Source of the DNA: Novosphingobium sp.
GTDB taxonomy: Bacteria > Pseudomonadota > Alphaproteobacteria > Sphingomonadales > Sphingomonadaceae
NCBI RefSeq assembly: GCF_039595395.1
Contig: NZ_JBCNLP010000001.1
Coordinates: forward strand, 1,860,001 to 1,924,000
DNA: 64,000 bases
Direction: 5' to 3'
The position numbers were made by a program, and so were the translations under genes. Positions 42,486 through 51,931 of the stretch are shown here, piece after piece. The notes beneath the pieces are model-generated. The model searched no databases. It had not been told where the DNA came from and saw only the letters and a list, made by a program, of their open reading frames with translations. Each line of letters opens with the position of its first letter. Position 1 is the first letter of the stretch.

Positions 42486-44939
42486 TCAGCCCTCGATCAT
42501 GGTCCGGATCCGGGCGCCCAGCGCCTCCACCGCGAAAGGTTTGGTCAGCACCTGCATGCCGGTTTCCAGCCGGTCATCGCCGATCACCGAATGCTCGGCA
42601 TAGCCGGTGATGAACAGCACTTTCAGGTCGGGGCGCAACTGCCGCCCGGCCTCGGCCATCTGGCGACCGTTCATCCCGCCGGGCAGGCCGACATCGCTGA
42701 CCAGCAGGTCGATCCGCTCCTCCGATTGCAGCAGCTTCAGGCCCGAAGCGCCATCCTCGGCATCGATCACGCGATAGCCCATGTCTTCGAGCGCATCGAC
42801 GATCAGCAGGCGCACGCTGGCCTCGTCATCGACCACCAGCACCGTCTCGCCCTGAGGCACGGGCAGGGCGCCCTTGGCGGTTTCGCCGGCCGTGTCGGGC
42901 AGGGCCTCGGCATGGCGGGGCAGATGCAGGGTCACCGTGGTGCCCTCATCCGGCTGCGAGGCGATCCGCACCTGCCCGCCCGATTGCGTGGCAAAGCCAT
43001 AGATCATCGACAGGCCAAGCCCGGTGCCTTGCCCCAGCGGCTTGGTGGTGAAAAAGGGGTCGAAGGCCTTGGCGATCGTGTCCTCGCTCATGCCCACGCC
43101 ATCGTCGGTGACGCGCAGCGCAAGATAGTCGCCCGGCGGCAGATCGAGCGCGCGCGCCTCAGGCCCGTCGAGCGACACATTGGCCGTCTCGATCAGAATG
43201 TGTCCGCCATGGGGCATGGCATCGCGTGCGTTGAGGCACAGGTTGAGCAAGGCATTCTCAAGCTGGCTCTGGTCGACCAGCGTGGGCCACAGATCGGGCC
43301 CGACGCGGGTCTCGATGGCGATGGCGGGCCCCACCGTGCGCTGCACCAGATCGATCATATCCTGCACCAGCGCCTGAACATCGGTGGGTTTCGGGTCGAG
43401 CGTCTGGCGCCGTGAAAAGGCCAGCAGGCGGTGGGTGAGAGCGGCGGCCCGGCGCACCGCATCCTGAGCGATGGCGGTGTATTTGCCCACATCGCCCACG
43501 CGGCCCTGCTCCAGCCGCCGCGTCGTCATCTCCAGCGCGCCCGAGACGCCCGCCAGCAGATTGTTGAAATCATGCGCCAGCCCGCCGGTGAGCTGGCCCA
43601 CCGCCTCCATCTTCTGCGACTGGCGCAGGCGTTCCTCGGCCTGCATCAGCTCGGCGGTGCGGTCGGCCACGCGCTGTTCGAGCGTTTCGTTGAGCGCCCG
43701 CAAGGCGGCGGCGGCACGGTCGCGCTCTTCCTCCACGGCGCGGCGCTGCTGTACATCGAGCAGCACGCCGGGGAAGCTGAGCGGCGAGCCGTCCGGCGCC
43801 AGATCGACCCTTCCATTGGCCTCGATCCAGCGATAGTGGCCGTCGCCGCGGCTCACGCGATATTGATGGGCATAGGCGCCGCCCCGGCGGATCGCCTCGC
43901 TGATCGCTTCGGTCAGGCCGGGCTTGTCGTCGGGATGGACGCCGAGGATCACCTGCTCCAGGCTGAGCCCGTCACGCCCCAGCGCCGGATCGAGGCCGAA
44001 CACCTGGGCAAAGGCCTCGTCCACCGTGAAGCGGTCGCCGGGAATGTCCCAGAACCATGTGCCGATGATCGCCCCGGCCGAAAGCGCCAGTTGCACCCGC
44101 TGGATGTTCTCGCGCGCGATGGCCTCGCTGGCGCGCAGGGCGTTTTCGGCCTGTTTGCGCGCCTCGATATCGCGGAACAGCACCGAGACCTGACGGCGGC
44201 TGGCCGGTTCGACCCGCGCGGCGGAAACCTCGATATGGCGCCCGGCCTCGGCGAAATGGCGCTCGAAGCTCACGCCCTTGCCGGTGCGCAGCACGCCGCC
44301 ATACAGCTCCAGCCAGCCATCGGCATCGTCGGGAGCGATGTCGCGCAGCGTCTTGCCGACGATGCCCGCGATGCCGGTGTGGCGTTCATAGCCCGCATTG
44401 GCCTCGACATGCATGTAATCGCTCAGGGGGCCATGGGGCCCGTCGAAGAATTCGATGATGCAGAAGCCATCGTCGATGGCGTCGAACAGGGCGCGGTAAC
44501 GCTCCTCGCTGCGGGCCAGCGCGTCGCGGGCCTCACGCTCGGCGGTGACATCGCGGGCAATGCCGATAAAGCGCAGCGGCTGGCCATCGGCATCGAATTC
44601 GGTTTCGCCCTTGCGCGCGATCCAGCGCAATGCGCCAGTGTCGGCGCGGATCACGCGATACTCCGCTTCGCCCCGGATCGTGCCCGCGCGGCGTGACTGC
44701 GCGTTGGAGATGATGCTGCGGTCTTCCTCGATCACCCGCTCCTCGATCAGCGAGGCGGGGCACTGGTCCACCACCGGCAGGCCATAGAGGCGGCAAAACT
44801 CCGGCGTGGGGATCAGCAGATCCTCGCGCAGGTCGATGGTGAACAGGCCGATGCCGCCCGCCTCCTGCGCCTGACGCAGCCGCAGCACCTCGGCTTCGAG
44901 CGCGGCGCGGGAGAGCGATGTGACGTCAGATCCGTTCAT
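42486..44939 (-). CDS. PAS-domain hybrid sensor histidine kinase/response regulator
   Basis: The 817-residue soluble kinase has no membrane segment. Three PAS/PAC units precede the kinase: one at about 30-130 (GLFTIDLREDLLIPTPEFC), one at about 145-265, and a PAS_3 fold (about 270-400, GTWFWDIPGDRFTVDEAF). The phospho-acceptor motif is GGLAHDFNNLLAGVSG with His456. The ATPase ends GTGLGLSMIYGFA. The C-terminal receiver (about 695-810) carries Asp749 in LLVSDVGLPGG. The HDFNNLL box is typical of HWE-unlike NtrB-type kinases with fused receivers. No dedicated partner is next to it. ATG 44939 is used because conserved sequence begins there. Confidence 0.9.
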   Translation of the reverse strand: MNGSDVTSLSRAALEAEVLRLRQAQEAGGIGLFTIDLREDLLIPTPEFCRLYGLPVVDQCPASLIEERVIEEDRSIISNAQSRRAGTIRGEAEYRVIRADTGALRWIARKGETEFDADGQPLRFIGIARDVTAEREARDALARSEERYRALFDAIDDGFCIIEFFDGPHGPLSDYMHVEANAGYERHTGIAGIVGKTLRDIAPDDADGWLELYGGVLRTGKGVSFERHFAEAGRHIEVSAARVEPASRRQVSVLFRDIEARKQAENALRASEAIARENIQRVQLALSAGAIIGTWFWDIPGDRFTVDEAFAQVFGLDPALGRDGLSLEQVILGVHPDDKPGLTEAISEAIRRGGAYAHQYRVSRGDGHYRWIEANGRVDLAPDGSPLSFPGVLLDVQQRRAVEEERDRAAAALRALNETLEQRVADRTAELMQAEERLRQSQKMEAVGQLTGGLAHDFNNLLAGVSGALEMTTRRLEQGRVGDVGKYTAIAQDAVRRAAALTHRLLAFSRRQTLDPKPTDVQALVQDMIDLVQRTVGPAIAIETRVGPDLWPTLVDQSQLENALLNLCLNARDAMPHGGHILIETANVSLDGPEARALDLPPGDYLALRVTDDGVGMSEDTIAKAFDPFFTTKPLGQGTGLGLSMIYGFATQSGGQVRIASQPDEGTTVTLHLPRHAEALPDTAGETAKGALPVPQGETVLVVDDEASVRLLIVDALEDMGYRVIDAEDGASGLKLLQSEERIDLLVSDVGLPGGMNGRQMAEAGRQLRPDLKVLFITGYAEHSVIGDDRLETGMQVLTKPFAVEALGARIRTMIEG

Positions 44940-45066
44940 GCTGCCTCGTTCCCCCCTTTCGCGCTGTTTAGCCGATCCTCTGGCGTGAGGCCATCGGCTG
45001 TTCACTTTCCCGCTGATGGCCTTATCTGTTGGCCAGAGATCTTGTTCCTCTTTGCGGAAGAAACCC

Positions 45067-45684
45067 ATGACTGACCAGCATTTTTACGAGCCGCGCCTTG
45101 GCCATGGACTGGCCCATGATCCGCTCAACGCCATTGTCGCGCCGCGCCCCATCGGCTGGATCAGCACGCTGAGCGAGGATGGCGTGGCCAATCTGGCGCC
45201 CTACAGCTTTTTCAACGTCTTCAACTACACGCCGCCGCTCATCGGCTTTTCCTCGATGGGCTGGAAGGACAGCGTGGCCAATGCGCAGGCCACCGGCGAA
45301 TTCGTGTGGAATCTGGTCACCCGCCCTCAGGCCGAGGTGATGAATGCCTCCTGCGCCGCCGTTGGACCCGAGGTTGACGAGTTCGCGCTGGCGGGGATCG
45401 AGAAACTGCCCTCGCATCTGGTCAAGCCCTCGCGCGTGGCGGGCAGCCCGGTGCAGTTCGAATGCAAGGTGACCCAGATCATCCGCCTGACCACCAAGGA
45501 GGGCCGTGAACTGGACCAATGGCTGGTGATGGGCGAGGCGGTGGGCATCCATATCGACCGCGCGCTGATCGAGGATGGCGTCTATCAGACCGCGAAATCG
45601 GGCACGATCCTGCGCGGCGGCGGCCCGGCGGATTATTTCGAGATCACGCCGGAGCAGTTGTTCAAGATGTACCGCCCGCGCTGA
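45067..45684 (+). CDS. Flavin reductase family protein
   Basis: The 205-residue protein belongs to the FMN-binding split-barrel family (flavin reductase-like). The flavin-binding start is INAIVAPRPIGWISTL followed by DGVANLAPYSFFNVFN, the signature of the DIM6/NTAB-type branch. The end KSGTILRGGGPADYFE supports the same branch. Such proteins bind FMN and use NAD(P)H, some as ester or nitro-reductase-like oxidoreductases. It is divergent from the hybrid kinase with 127 bp between. ATG 45067 is preferred to 45016 because the homologous region starts there. Confidence 0.85.
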   Translation: MTDQHFYEPRLGHGLAHDPLNAIVAPRPIGWISTLSEDGVANLAPYSFFNVFNYTPPLIGFSSMGWKDSVANAQATGEFVWNLVTRPQAEVMNASCAAVGPEVDEFALAGIEKLPSHLVKPSRVAGSPVQFECKVTQIIRLTTKEGRELDQWLVMGEAVGIHIDRALIEDGVYQTAKSGTILRGGGPADYFEITPEQLFKMYRPR

Positions 45685-45690
45685 ACCTAG

Positions 45691-45735
45691 AGCGTTTTCA
45701 AGCCGGATGGAATCATCCGGCGATTCGGAAAACGC
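45691..45735. repeat. Dispersed palindromic repeat, AGCGTTTTC family, copy 1
   Basis: A 45-bp element of nested arms: AGCGTTTTC with GAAAACGC outside and GCCGGATG/CATCCGGC inside. It starts six bases after the flavin reductase stop. A second copy at 62443-62488 (opposite strand) matches about 35 of 46 positions. Confidence 0.6.
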
Positions 45736-45749
45736 GTCTAAACAAAAGC

Positions 45750-45790
45750 TTAGATCAGTTGACCCGATGTAATCGGATCAACTGATCTAA
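45750..45790. terminator. 13-bp perfect hairpin overlapping the pncB stop codon
   Basis: TTAGATCAGTTGA (45750-45762) and TCAACTGATCTAA (45778-45790) pair perfectly around a GC-poor loop. It includes the pncB stop codon (45787-45789). It could end both converging transcripts. The sequence is richer in A/T than the local average. Confidence 0.55.
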
Positions 45791-47091
45791 ACCGAGACGG
45801 GCAGGGCAACCTGCCCCTCCTTGCCGAAAACGCGCAGATAGCGCGCGATCTCGGCGGGATCGCCGGTGGATTTGGCCGGATTATCTGACAGCTTCACCGC
45901 CGGGCGGCCGTTCGCGCTGGTCACCTTGCAGACCAGCGAGATCGGCTCCAGACCCTCCGCGCCATCCGGGTCGCAGCCCCGGAAATCATTGGTGAGGTTG
46001 GTGCCCCAGCCAAAGCTCAGCCGCACGCGCCCGTGAAAATGGCGATAGGCCTCCTCGATGCTGTCGATGTCCATGCCGTCCGACAGGATCAGCAGCTTGC
46101 CGCGCGGATCGACGCCATGCTTCTGCCACCAGGCGATGATCTGCTCGCCCGCCTCGATGGGGGGCAGGCTGTCGGGGCGGAAGCCGGTCCAGCCCGCCAG
46201 CCATGCCGGGGCGTTGCGCAGGAAAGCCGCGCTGCCGAAAGCGTCGGGCAGGGCGATCAGCAGATTGCCGTTATAATGGGCGCGCCACTCCTCCAGCACC
46301 TGATAGGGCGCATGGGCCAGCTCGGCATCGTCGCGTGCCAGAGCGCCTGCCACCATCGGCAGCTCATGGGCATTGGTGCCGATGGCCTCCAGGTCGGCAT
46401 CCATCGCCAGCAGCACGTTGGAGGTGCCGATAAACCGCTCGCCGAGGCCTTCCTTCAGCGCCTCCACGCACCAGCGCTGCCACAGAAAACCGTGGCGCCG
46501 CCGCGTGCCGAAGTCGGAAATGCGCAGATCGGGCAGGCTGCGCAGCCGCTCCACCTTCTCCCACAGCCGCGCCTTGGCGCGGGCATAGACCACATCCAGC
46601 GCAAACCGCCCCCGGCCGCGCATCGCAGCGCGTGACCGCAACTCGTTGACAATCGCCAGCGCCGGAATTTCCCACATGGTGGTGTGAGTCCAGAGGCCGT
46701 CGAAATGCAGCTCATACTGGCCATCGGCCTTGCGCAGCTCATACTCGGGCAGGCGGAAATCCGCGAGCCAGGCGATGAAATCGGGGGCGAACATCTGCTG
46801 CTTGCCGTAAAAGGCATTGCCCGCCAGCCAGATCAGCTCCTTCTTGGAAAAGCGCACCGTGCGGGCGTGATCGAGCTGCGCGCGCAACTCGCCCTCATCG
46901 ATGATCTCGCCAAGGCGCACATGCCTGCTGCGGTTGATGAGGGAAAAGGTCGCCCGCACCTCCGGATGGATGTGCCGGATCATCTGCAGCATCAGCAGCT
47001 TGTAGAAATCGGTGTCGAGCAGGCTGCGCACAATCGGATCGAGCCGGAAATTGTGGTCATACGTGCGCTTGGCAATATCGGTGACGGTCAT
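45787..47091 (-). CDS. pncB: Nicotinate phosphoribosyltransferase
   Basis: PncB joins nicotinate and PRPP to form nicotinate mononucleotide, salvaging NAD precursors. The 434-residue protein begins with the conserved DPIVRSLLDTDFYKLLMLQ and continues FSLINRSRHVRLGEIIDE. FLWQRWCVEALKEGLGERFIGTSN marks the active-site region with the PRPP-binding Thr. The C-terminal ILSDGMDIDSIEEAYRHF and SFGWGTNLTNDF complete the barrel. The catalytic His region is present near the middle. The gene stands alone on the minus strand and is followed by repeat structures. Confidence 0.95.
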   Translation of the reverse strand: MTVTDIAKRTYDHNFRLDPIVRSLLDTDFYKLLMLQMIRHIHPEVRATFSLINRSRHVRLGEIIDEGELRAQLDHARTVRFSKKELIWLAGNAFYGKQQMFAPDFIAWLADFRLPEYELRKADGQYELHFDGLWTHTTMWEIPALAIVNELRSRAAMRGRGRFALDVVYARAKARLWEKVERLRSLPDLRISDFGTRRRHGFLWQRWCVEALKEGLGERFIGTSNVLLAMDADLEAIGTNAHELPMVAGALARDDAELAHAPYQVLEEWRAHYNGNLLIALPDAFGSAAFLRNAPAWLAGWTGFRPDSLPPIEAGEQIIAWWQKHGVDPRGKLLILSDGMDIDSIEEAYRHFHGRVRLSFGWGTNLTNDFRGCDPDGAEGLEPISLVCKVTSANGRPAVKLSDNPAKSTGDPAEIARYLRVFGKEGQVALPVSV

Positions 47092-47477
47092 GCGGCGATC
47101 TTGCTGAGGGTGGGGTTGGACGAAGTCTAGCGGGCGGGGTTTGGGTTAACAACAGTGGACCAAAGTAAGGGGAAGAAGAGAAGGGCGAGGGTGTTACACC
47201 CTCGCGCTCCCATAACGTCTCCCGACGCCAGGGCAGGGGCATCCAACCGTTGCGCTCAACCTCTCCACCCGGGACTGGTTAAACTCATGGAAGGCAAGGC
47301 AAAGCTCCATTGGTCGATGGTCAGTGGCGGGTGGTCGCAACCGCTGTTTGGCGCGCGGGCGATCTGTGTTTCAATCGCGCTGTGTCGAGCCATGACATGA
47401 CATCTTCTCATTGGTCGGGCTCCCCCTGTCTTCCTATCTTGCCGGCAGAGCCAAGCGTCTCAGCAAAGGAGCCTCCC
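47092..47477. other. 386-bp intergenic region carrying repeat copy C
   Basis: Between the divergently transcribed pncB and aldo/keto reductase genes no coding sequence is seen. Copy C of the dispersed element lies in the middle (47172-47270). The remaining 200 bp up to the aldo/keto reductase start presumably holds its promoter. I could not find convincing -35/-10 boxes. Confidence 0.5.
47172..47270 (+). repeat. Dispersed palindromic element of about 95-100 bp, copy C
   Basis: The core at 47185-47205 has identical arms to copies A and B. It is followed by GCTCCCATAACGTCTCCCG and a tail GCGCTCAACCTCTCCACCC alike to copy A. The upstream AAGAAGAGAAG is also shared with copy A. It carries no ORF. 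Confidence 0.8.
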
Positions 47478-48440
47478 ATGACCGAACTGCGCCGCATCGG
47501 ACGATCCGATCTCACCACCCCGCCGCTGATCCTTGGCGGCAACGTCTTCGGCTGGACGGCCGATCAGGACACCAGCTTTGCCGTGCTCGATGCCTTTGTC
47601 GCGGGTGGCGGCAAGGTGATCGACACCGCCGACGTCTATTCCGCCTGGGTTGACGGCCACAAGGGCGGCGAGTCCGAAGCGGTGATCGGCGCATGGCTGA
47701 AACAACGCGGGCGGCGTGACGATGTGGTCATCACCACCAAGGTCGGCATGCTGCCCATCGATGGCGTGCAGGGCCTTACACCCGCGCATATCGCCAAGGC
47801 GGTCGAGGGATCGCTGCGGCGTCTGGGCACCGATTATATCGACCTCTATCTGGCCCATCGCGACGATGAGGGCACCGATCAGGCCGAGGTCGCGCAAGCC
47901 TTCGACCGTCTGGTAAAAGAAGGCAAGGTGCGCGCCATCGGCGCTTCCAACTTCACCGCCGACCGGCTCGCCTCGGCGGTCGAGGGGCAGAAGGCGCAGG
48001 GGCTGGCGCGCTATCAGGCGCTGCAGAACCAGTACAATCTGTTGGAACGCGGCGACTATGAAGGCGCGGTGCAGGATTATTGCGTCGCCCATGATATCGG
48101 CATGACGCCCTATTACGGTCTCGCCAGTGGCTATCTCAGCGGCAAATACCGCAAGGCGGAGGATGCCAAGGGCGCGCGCGGCGGCGCTGTCGGGAAATAT
48201 ATCGAGGGCCATGGCCCGCGCGTGCTTGATGCGCTCGATGCCGTGGCGGCGGCGCATGAGGCCAGTCTGGCGCAGGTTGCTCTGGCCTGGATCGCGGCTC
48301 AGCCGGGGATTGCCGCGCCGATCGCCAGCGCCACCAGTGTAAAACAGGTGGAAGACCTGCTGGGCGCGCTGCGGCTGGAATTGACCCCGGATGACCTGTC
48401 GCGGCTGGACAAGGCCAGCACGCTGCCCGTTGCTGTCTGA
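47478..48440 (+). CDS. Aldo/keto reductase
   Basis: The 320-residue NADPH-dependent oxidoreductase is a (beta/alpha)8 barrel. The catalytic tetrad is visible: Asp in VIDTADVYSAW, Tyr in the same segment, Lys in ITTKVGM and His in YLAHRDDE. IGASNFTADRL and the NADP-binding SATSVKQVEDLL near the C-terminus complete it. AAAGGAG is seven bases upstream of ATG 47478. It resembles the AKR branch related to YajO/Tas-type enzymes acting on small carbonyls; the substrate is open. It ends 40 bp before the convergent HNH gene. Confidence 0.93.
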   Translation: MTELRRIGRSDLTTPPLILGGNVFGWTADQDTSFAVLDAFVAGGGKVIDTADVYSAWVDGHKGGESEAVIGAWLKQRGRRDDVVITTKVGMLPIDGVQGLTPAHIAKAVEGSLRRLGTDYIDLYLAHRDDEGTDQAEVAQAFDRLVKEGKVRAIGASNFTADRLASAVEGQKAQGLARYQALQNQYNLLERGDYEGAVQDYCVAHDIGMTPYYGLASGYLSGKYRKAEDAKGARGGAVGKYIEGHGPRVLDALDAVAAAHEASLAQVALAWIAAQPGIAAPIASATSVKQVEDLLGALRLELTPDDLSRLDKASTLPVAV

Positions 48441-48480
48441 CCCTTGAGCCTGCCCCCATGGTGGCCATGGGGGCAGTTGT

Positions 48481-48822
48481 TCAGCGCTGCTTCTTGGCGG
48501 TGGTTGCGGTGAAATCGGGGTCCTTGTTGGCCACCCAGTCCACGAATTTGCGGATCGGCGGATGCGCCAGCAGCAGCTCGACATCCATGCCGGCGCGCTG
48601 CAATTCCGAATTGGTGAAATTGGCGATCAGCGTCTGCTGACAGATGGGGTGCATCGGCACCACATCGCGCCCGCCCCGGCTCTTGGGGACGGGGTGGTGC
48701 CACACGATGGTCTTGCCGGTGGGGCGACCGCACAGCCAGCAGGGGACGGGCGGCGGCGCGGCCTCGTCATCCTCGCTCTGGATGCCTTCATAGGGATCGT
48801 ATTTGGAATGCTTGCGAGCCAT
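48481..48822 (-). CDS. HNH endonuclease domain protein
   Basis: The 113-residue protein has a metal-finger fold: CWLCGRPTGK provides one Cys pair, and HHPVPKSRGGRDVV contains the HH and a Pro-rich loop. PMHPICQQ provides the last Cys, with IANFTNSEL as the helix. The catalytic His is within HHPVP and the final N/H positions are in MHPICQQ. It has no other domain, so the role (intron-like or housekeeping nuclease) is unclear. Small HNH proteins are frequent and this one need not be mobile. It is followed by the exported-protein cluster. Confidence 0.75.
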   Translation of the reverse strand: MARKHSKYDPYEGIQSEDDEAAPPPVPCWLCGRPTGKTIVWHHPVPKSRGGRDVVPMHPICQQTLIANFTNSELQRAGMDVELLLAHPPIRKFVDWVANKDPDFTATTAKKQR

Positions 48823-48897
48823 GGGTCTGCCTGACTGGACGGGATTTTCCTGCGCTCCCTACAGACAAGCCGTCGCCATGGCCACACCCATCGGCGC

Positions 48898-49911
48898 TCA
48901 CATGCGCGACAGATCGTCGAGCTGGGCTGTGCGCAGGCGTGTCAGCCGTGCCAGCACGGCATCCCTCGGCGTGCCGGGCGCGGCAAGGGCGGCAAAGCGG
49001 AGCCAGGCATCGCGATAGGCCAGCCATGCACGCTGGGCCTTGCGGATATCCTCGGGTTTGGTGGTGGTCAGATTGTCCTTGCCCGCCGCCCAGAGCAATG
49101 CCTTGCGATAGGCGGTATTCAACTGCGCATCGGCGGTCTGGGCGTCACTGTCGGCAGGCCATTGCCCAAGGCGCAGCCGGTCGAGATCCTTGCGGAACTG
49201 GTTGCGCACGCGGTCCTGCTCCTCGATCACCAGAGCGGCGCGGGCCGTGCCGGTCAGATCGACCTCGCCATCGCCATGGGCATCGACGAAAGCATCGAAG
49301 GCCTTGGCCAGCGGCGCATAGGCCGGACGCGCGGCGGCGGGAAACAGGGCCAGCATGCCGCGCAACTGGCTGTCGCGCCGGGCCGCCGCCTGGTTGGAGC
49401 GGCGGCTCTGGCATTCGCCCTGCGCCAGCCCGCTGGTGATATCGTCGCAATAGTCGAAGCTGCCCGGCTTGACCTTCAGCGACTGGAGATGGGTGACCCG
49501 CAACTCATTCTCCATGGGCGCGCCGTCGATCCGGCAGGCATAGGCGGTCGCCAGATCGAGGTCGCGCTTCACCCCATGGCCATTGGCATAGATCTGCATC
49601 AGCATGGTCTCGCCCCCGAAGACGGGGACAACGTTCTGACCTTCGGTGGCTTGGGCAAATGCGCATTGCCGCGCCTTGACGTAATCCACCGCCATGCCCT
49701 CGCCATAGTAGAGCGCTTCGGCATCGCAGCCCTTGAGCGCCTTGATCTGTGCGGGCGAGGGGCGGTCGGCGGCAGGCGGGCGGGGCTGGCCGATGCGGTG
49801 GCATGCGGCCTTGATGCTGGCTGCCGTATCGTCCCAATTGCCGGAGGACATCTGGGTCATCGCCGCGGCCGGAAGGCAGGCGAGGGCCAGAGCGAGCAGG
49901 CGGTAACGCAT
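48898..49911 (-). CDS. Exported protein with C-terminal LprI-like (DUF1311) domain
   Basis: The 337-residue protein starts MRYRLLALALACLPAAAMTQ, a signal peptide. A middle part resembles Sel1-type repeats (YANGHGVKRDLDLATAYACR). The C-terminal part, from about 245, is DUF1311-like: DAQLNTAYRKALL, then KAQRAWLAYRDAWLRFAA. LprI proteins inhibit lysozyme in the periplasm, but the family also has members with other uses. It follows the frameshifted exported gene with 28 bases between, on the same strand. The Sel1-like plus LprI-like combination is unusual to my knowledge. Confidence 0.75.
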   Translation of the reverse strand: MRYRLLALALACLPAAAMTQMSSGNWDDTAASIKAACHRIGQPRPPAADRPSPAQIKALKGCDAEALYYGEGMAVDYVKARQCAFAQATEGQNVVPVFGGETMLMQIYANGHGVKRDLDLATAYACRIDGAPMENELRVTHLQSLKVKPGSFDYCDDITSGLAQGECQSRRSNQAAARRDSQLRGMLALFPAAARPAYAPLAKAFDAFVDAHGDGEVDLTGTARAALVIEEQDRVRNQFRKDLDRLRLGQWPADSDAQTADAQLNTAYRKALLWAAGKDNLTTTKPEDIRKAQRAWLAYRDAWLRFAALAAPGTPRDAVLARLTRLRTAQLDDLSRM

Positions 49912-49939
49912 GGTAACTCCTGAAATGCTGTGCGGGTGT

Positions 49940-51279
49940 TCAGGGCGTGCGGGTGTAGCGCCCCGTGCCCATACCTTCGGGCAGCAGATCCTTGCCCTTG
50001 ATGGTCAGGCTCATCGTTTCGAAGGCGGGCTGGACCAACTGGCCGACATCTACCGTCAGGGCGATGACACCCTTGTCGAAGGGCGTGAGATCGATTGTCT
50101 GCTCATGATCTGCCAGCTTCAGGATCAGCGTCGTGACCGCGCCGGGGGCCGTATCATTGGCCAGCCATGCATAGCCGTGGCCATTGGTGCGCAGCGCCTC
50201 GCGCCGCCCACTGGCCAGCACCATCTGCACCGACACGCCCTTGATGCCATAGCCTGCGTCATCGCCGATCATCACCGCCCTGCCGCCGATGGGGGCCGCC
50301 GCTGGATCATCCGGCGAGGGCAGGGTGCAGGCTGCCGGCAGTCTGGGCTCCGCGATCTCGGGCTTGGGCAGGCGGGCCTCCACGGCGGCATTGTCGGCGG
50401 CATCATGCGCGGCGATCCAGGCAAACAGCGCGCTTTGCGCCGCCTCTTTCTGCGAGAGAGAGGATCGGGCAGGGCCATGATCTTTTGGGCCAAGGCCTCC
50501 AGCCTGCCGCGCTCGGCCAAAGCGTCGGCCAGTGCCTTGGCGGCACGGGCTTCCAGCATCGCTTGCGTGGGGTGGTCGTTGGGATCGGGCATCATCGTCG
50601 CGGTGGCGGCGGCATCCTCGGCGAAGAAGGGGCAGGCGGCGTGCACCTTGCTTTCCAGCGCATCGCGGCGTTCGTCGCGGATCAGCTCTTCGGCTTCGTC
50701 GGTCCAGCCGGTGACCTGCTTGAGTGCGAAAAGGGGCTTGTCATGCTCGGGCTTCTGAGCGGTCAGGACGATCTGGTTGCCTTGCCGTGCCCAGTGCCCC
50801 TTCGCGGCATTGTCCGCCGCGCCATAGGCCATCATCCAGTCGAAATGCCCATCGGCGCCAAGCAGCAGTTCCGAACCGACCTCATGCACGCCAGAAAGGT
50901 AATAATGGCCGGTAAAGGCCTGATCGCCCTTGGCTTCTCCGGCAGGCGCCGGCGGCGGGGTCAAATGGCAATCCTTGCCCATCTTGCGGGATTCGATGCT
51001 GGCGACGGTCAGGATGTTGGTGCCATCCTGCTCCTGATAGCTGGCGATCACCTCGCCATAGATCGGCTGGTCGCCGGACCTGTATCCCCGCACCAGATCG
51101 AGCACCGTATGGTGTCCGGCGGCATCGCGCAGCACATAGGGCGTGTTGCCCAGATCGCAGCGGGAGAGGACGGCGGCGTTCTGCTCGATGGTGATCGTAC
51201 CGATGAAGACGTCATTGGGACCATCCTGCCCCATGGCCGGTTGCGCTGCGGCCAGGGCCAGTGTCAGAGCGAGGATCAT
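49940..51279 (-). pseudogene. Exported protein of unknown function, frameshifted in a GA repeat
   Basis: The gene reads from the ATG at 51279 with a signal peptide (MILALTLALAAAQPAMG) and continues as normal protein for about 270 residues to ALPDPLS. At 50454-50462 the plus strand has GAGAGAGAG (four GA units). Removing one unit gives DPLSQKEAAQSALFAWIAA and the frame runs on to 49940 (ending TGRYTRTP). Without correction the frame ends in an Arg/Pro-rich tail at 50272. The downstream part (about 175 residues, VMIGDDAGYGIKGVSVQMVL) is coding-like. No domain was recognised in either part. The repeat makes slippage or sequencing error likely. Confidence 0.7.
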
Positions 51280-51487
51280 GCTGCTTGTTCGTCCTGCGGT
51301 GAAGTCGATCCTGTGTATAGATCGCTGGCGATGATGCGCAACGGGCCGGGCGTTTGTTCTCGGGCTTCATCTCGCCCTGAACTTTGGCACGCTTCGTCGC
51401 TGAAAAAAGAGGGTAATCTCAAAAAATCCGATGCCGCGCCGTTCTGGGGCGCGGGCTGCATTCTGGGGCGGCCCGAAGGAGAGCATG

Positions 51488-51766
51488 ATGGACGTTTCCA
51501 ATGTCGTGATGGGCAGCCATCTCTCGATCAGCATTTCGGGTACGGCGCGGCTGCAGCAGCAGAGCGGTGCGGCCGTGCCTGACAGCGACACACAGGCCAA
51601 CGCCGCGCAAACCGTGACGGCGGCCCTGAAGGCGGCTTCATCGCCCACGCTGCAGGCGATCGAAAAGGCGCTGGAGGCTTTCTCGCCCTCGGCCTCGCTC
51701 GATGGTTATCAGGACGGGCGGCGGTTCTACAACGGGTCGGGGCTGTATATCGATATCACCGCCTGA
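51488..51766 (+). CDS. Small protein of unknown function
   Basis: The 92-residue reading begins MDVSNVVMGSHLSISISG and continues with a Ala/Thr-rich helix (ANAAQTVTAALKAASSPTL) and LEAFSPSASLDGYQDGRRFY. It ends GLYIDITA. A long AAGGAGAG precedes two adjacent ATG codons (51485 and 51488). The second gives better spacing. There is no signal, membrane or known motif. It is divergent from the frameshifted exported gene and is followed by a minus-strand terminator. Being short and of unknown family, it needs proof of translation. Confidence 0.5.
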   Translation: MDVSNVVMGSHLSISISGTARLQQQSGAAVPDSDTQANAAQTVTAALKAASSPTLQAIEKALEAFSPSASLDGYQDGRRFYNGSGLYIDITA

Positions 51767-51788
51767 CAGGCCGAGGCGCGAAAAAAAA

Positions 51789-51808
51789 GGCCGGTCAGAA
51801 GACCGGCC
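51789..51808 (-). terminator. Rho-independent terminator downstream of the 303-residue exported protein gene
   Basis: Perfect 8-bp stem GGCCGGTC/GACCGGCC with an AGAA loop. On the minus strand it is followed by eight T. It ends the transcript of the exported protein gene at 51932. Confidence 0.75.
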
Positions 51809-51931
51809 CTTGGAAAGTTTTGGGAGAGGATGCCTGAAAGGCACAGCCCTTCTGGCAGAAGGCGCCTTTTGCTGCAATTGCGAAAAATCGATCAGACTTT
51901 GCGCCAAATGCGATTACAGGCTGGCGCAGGC

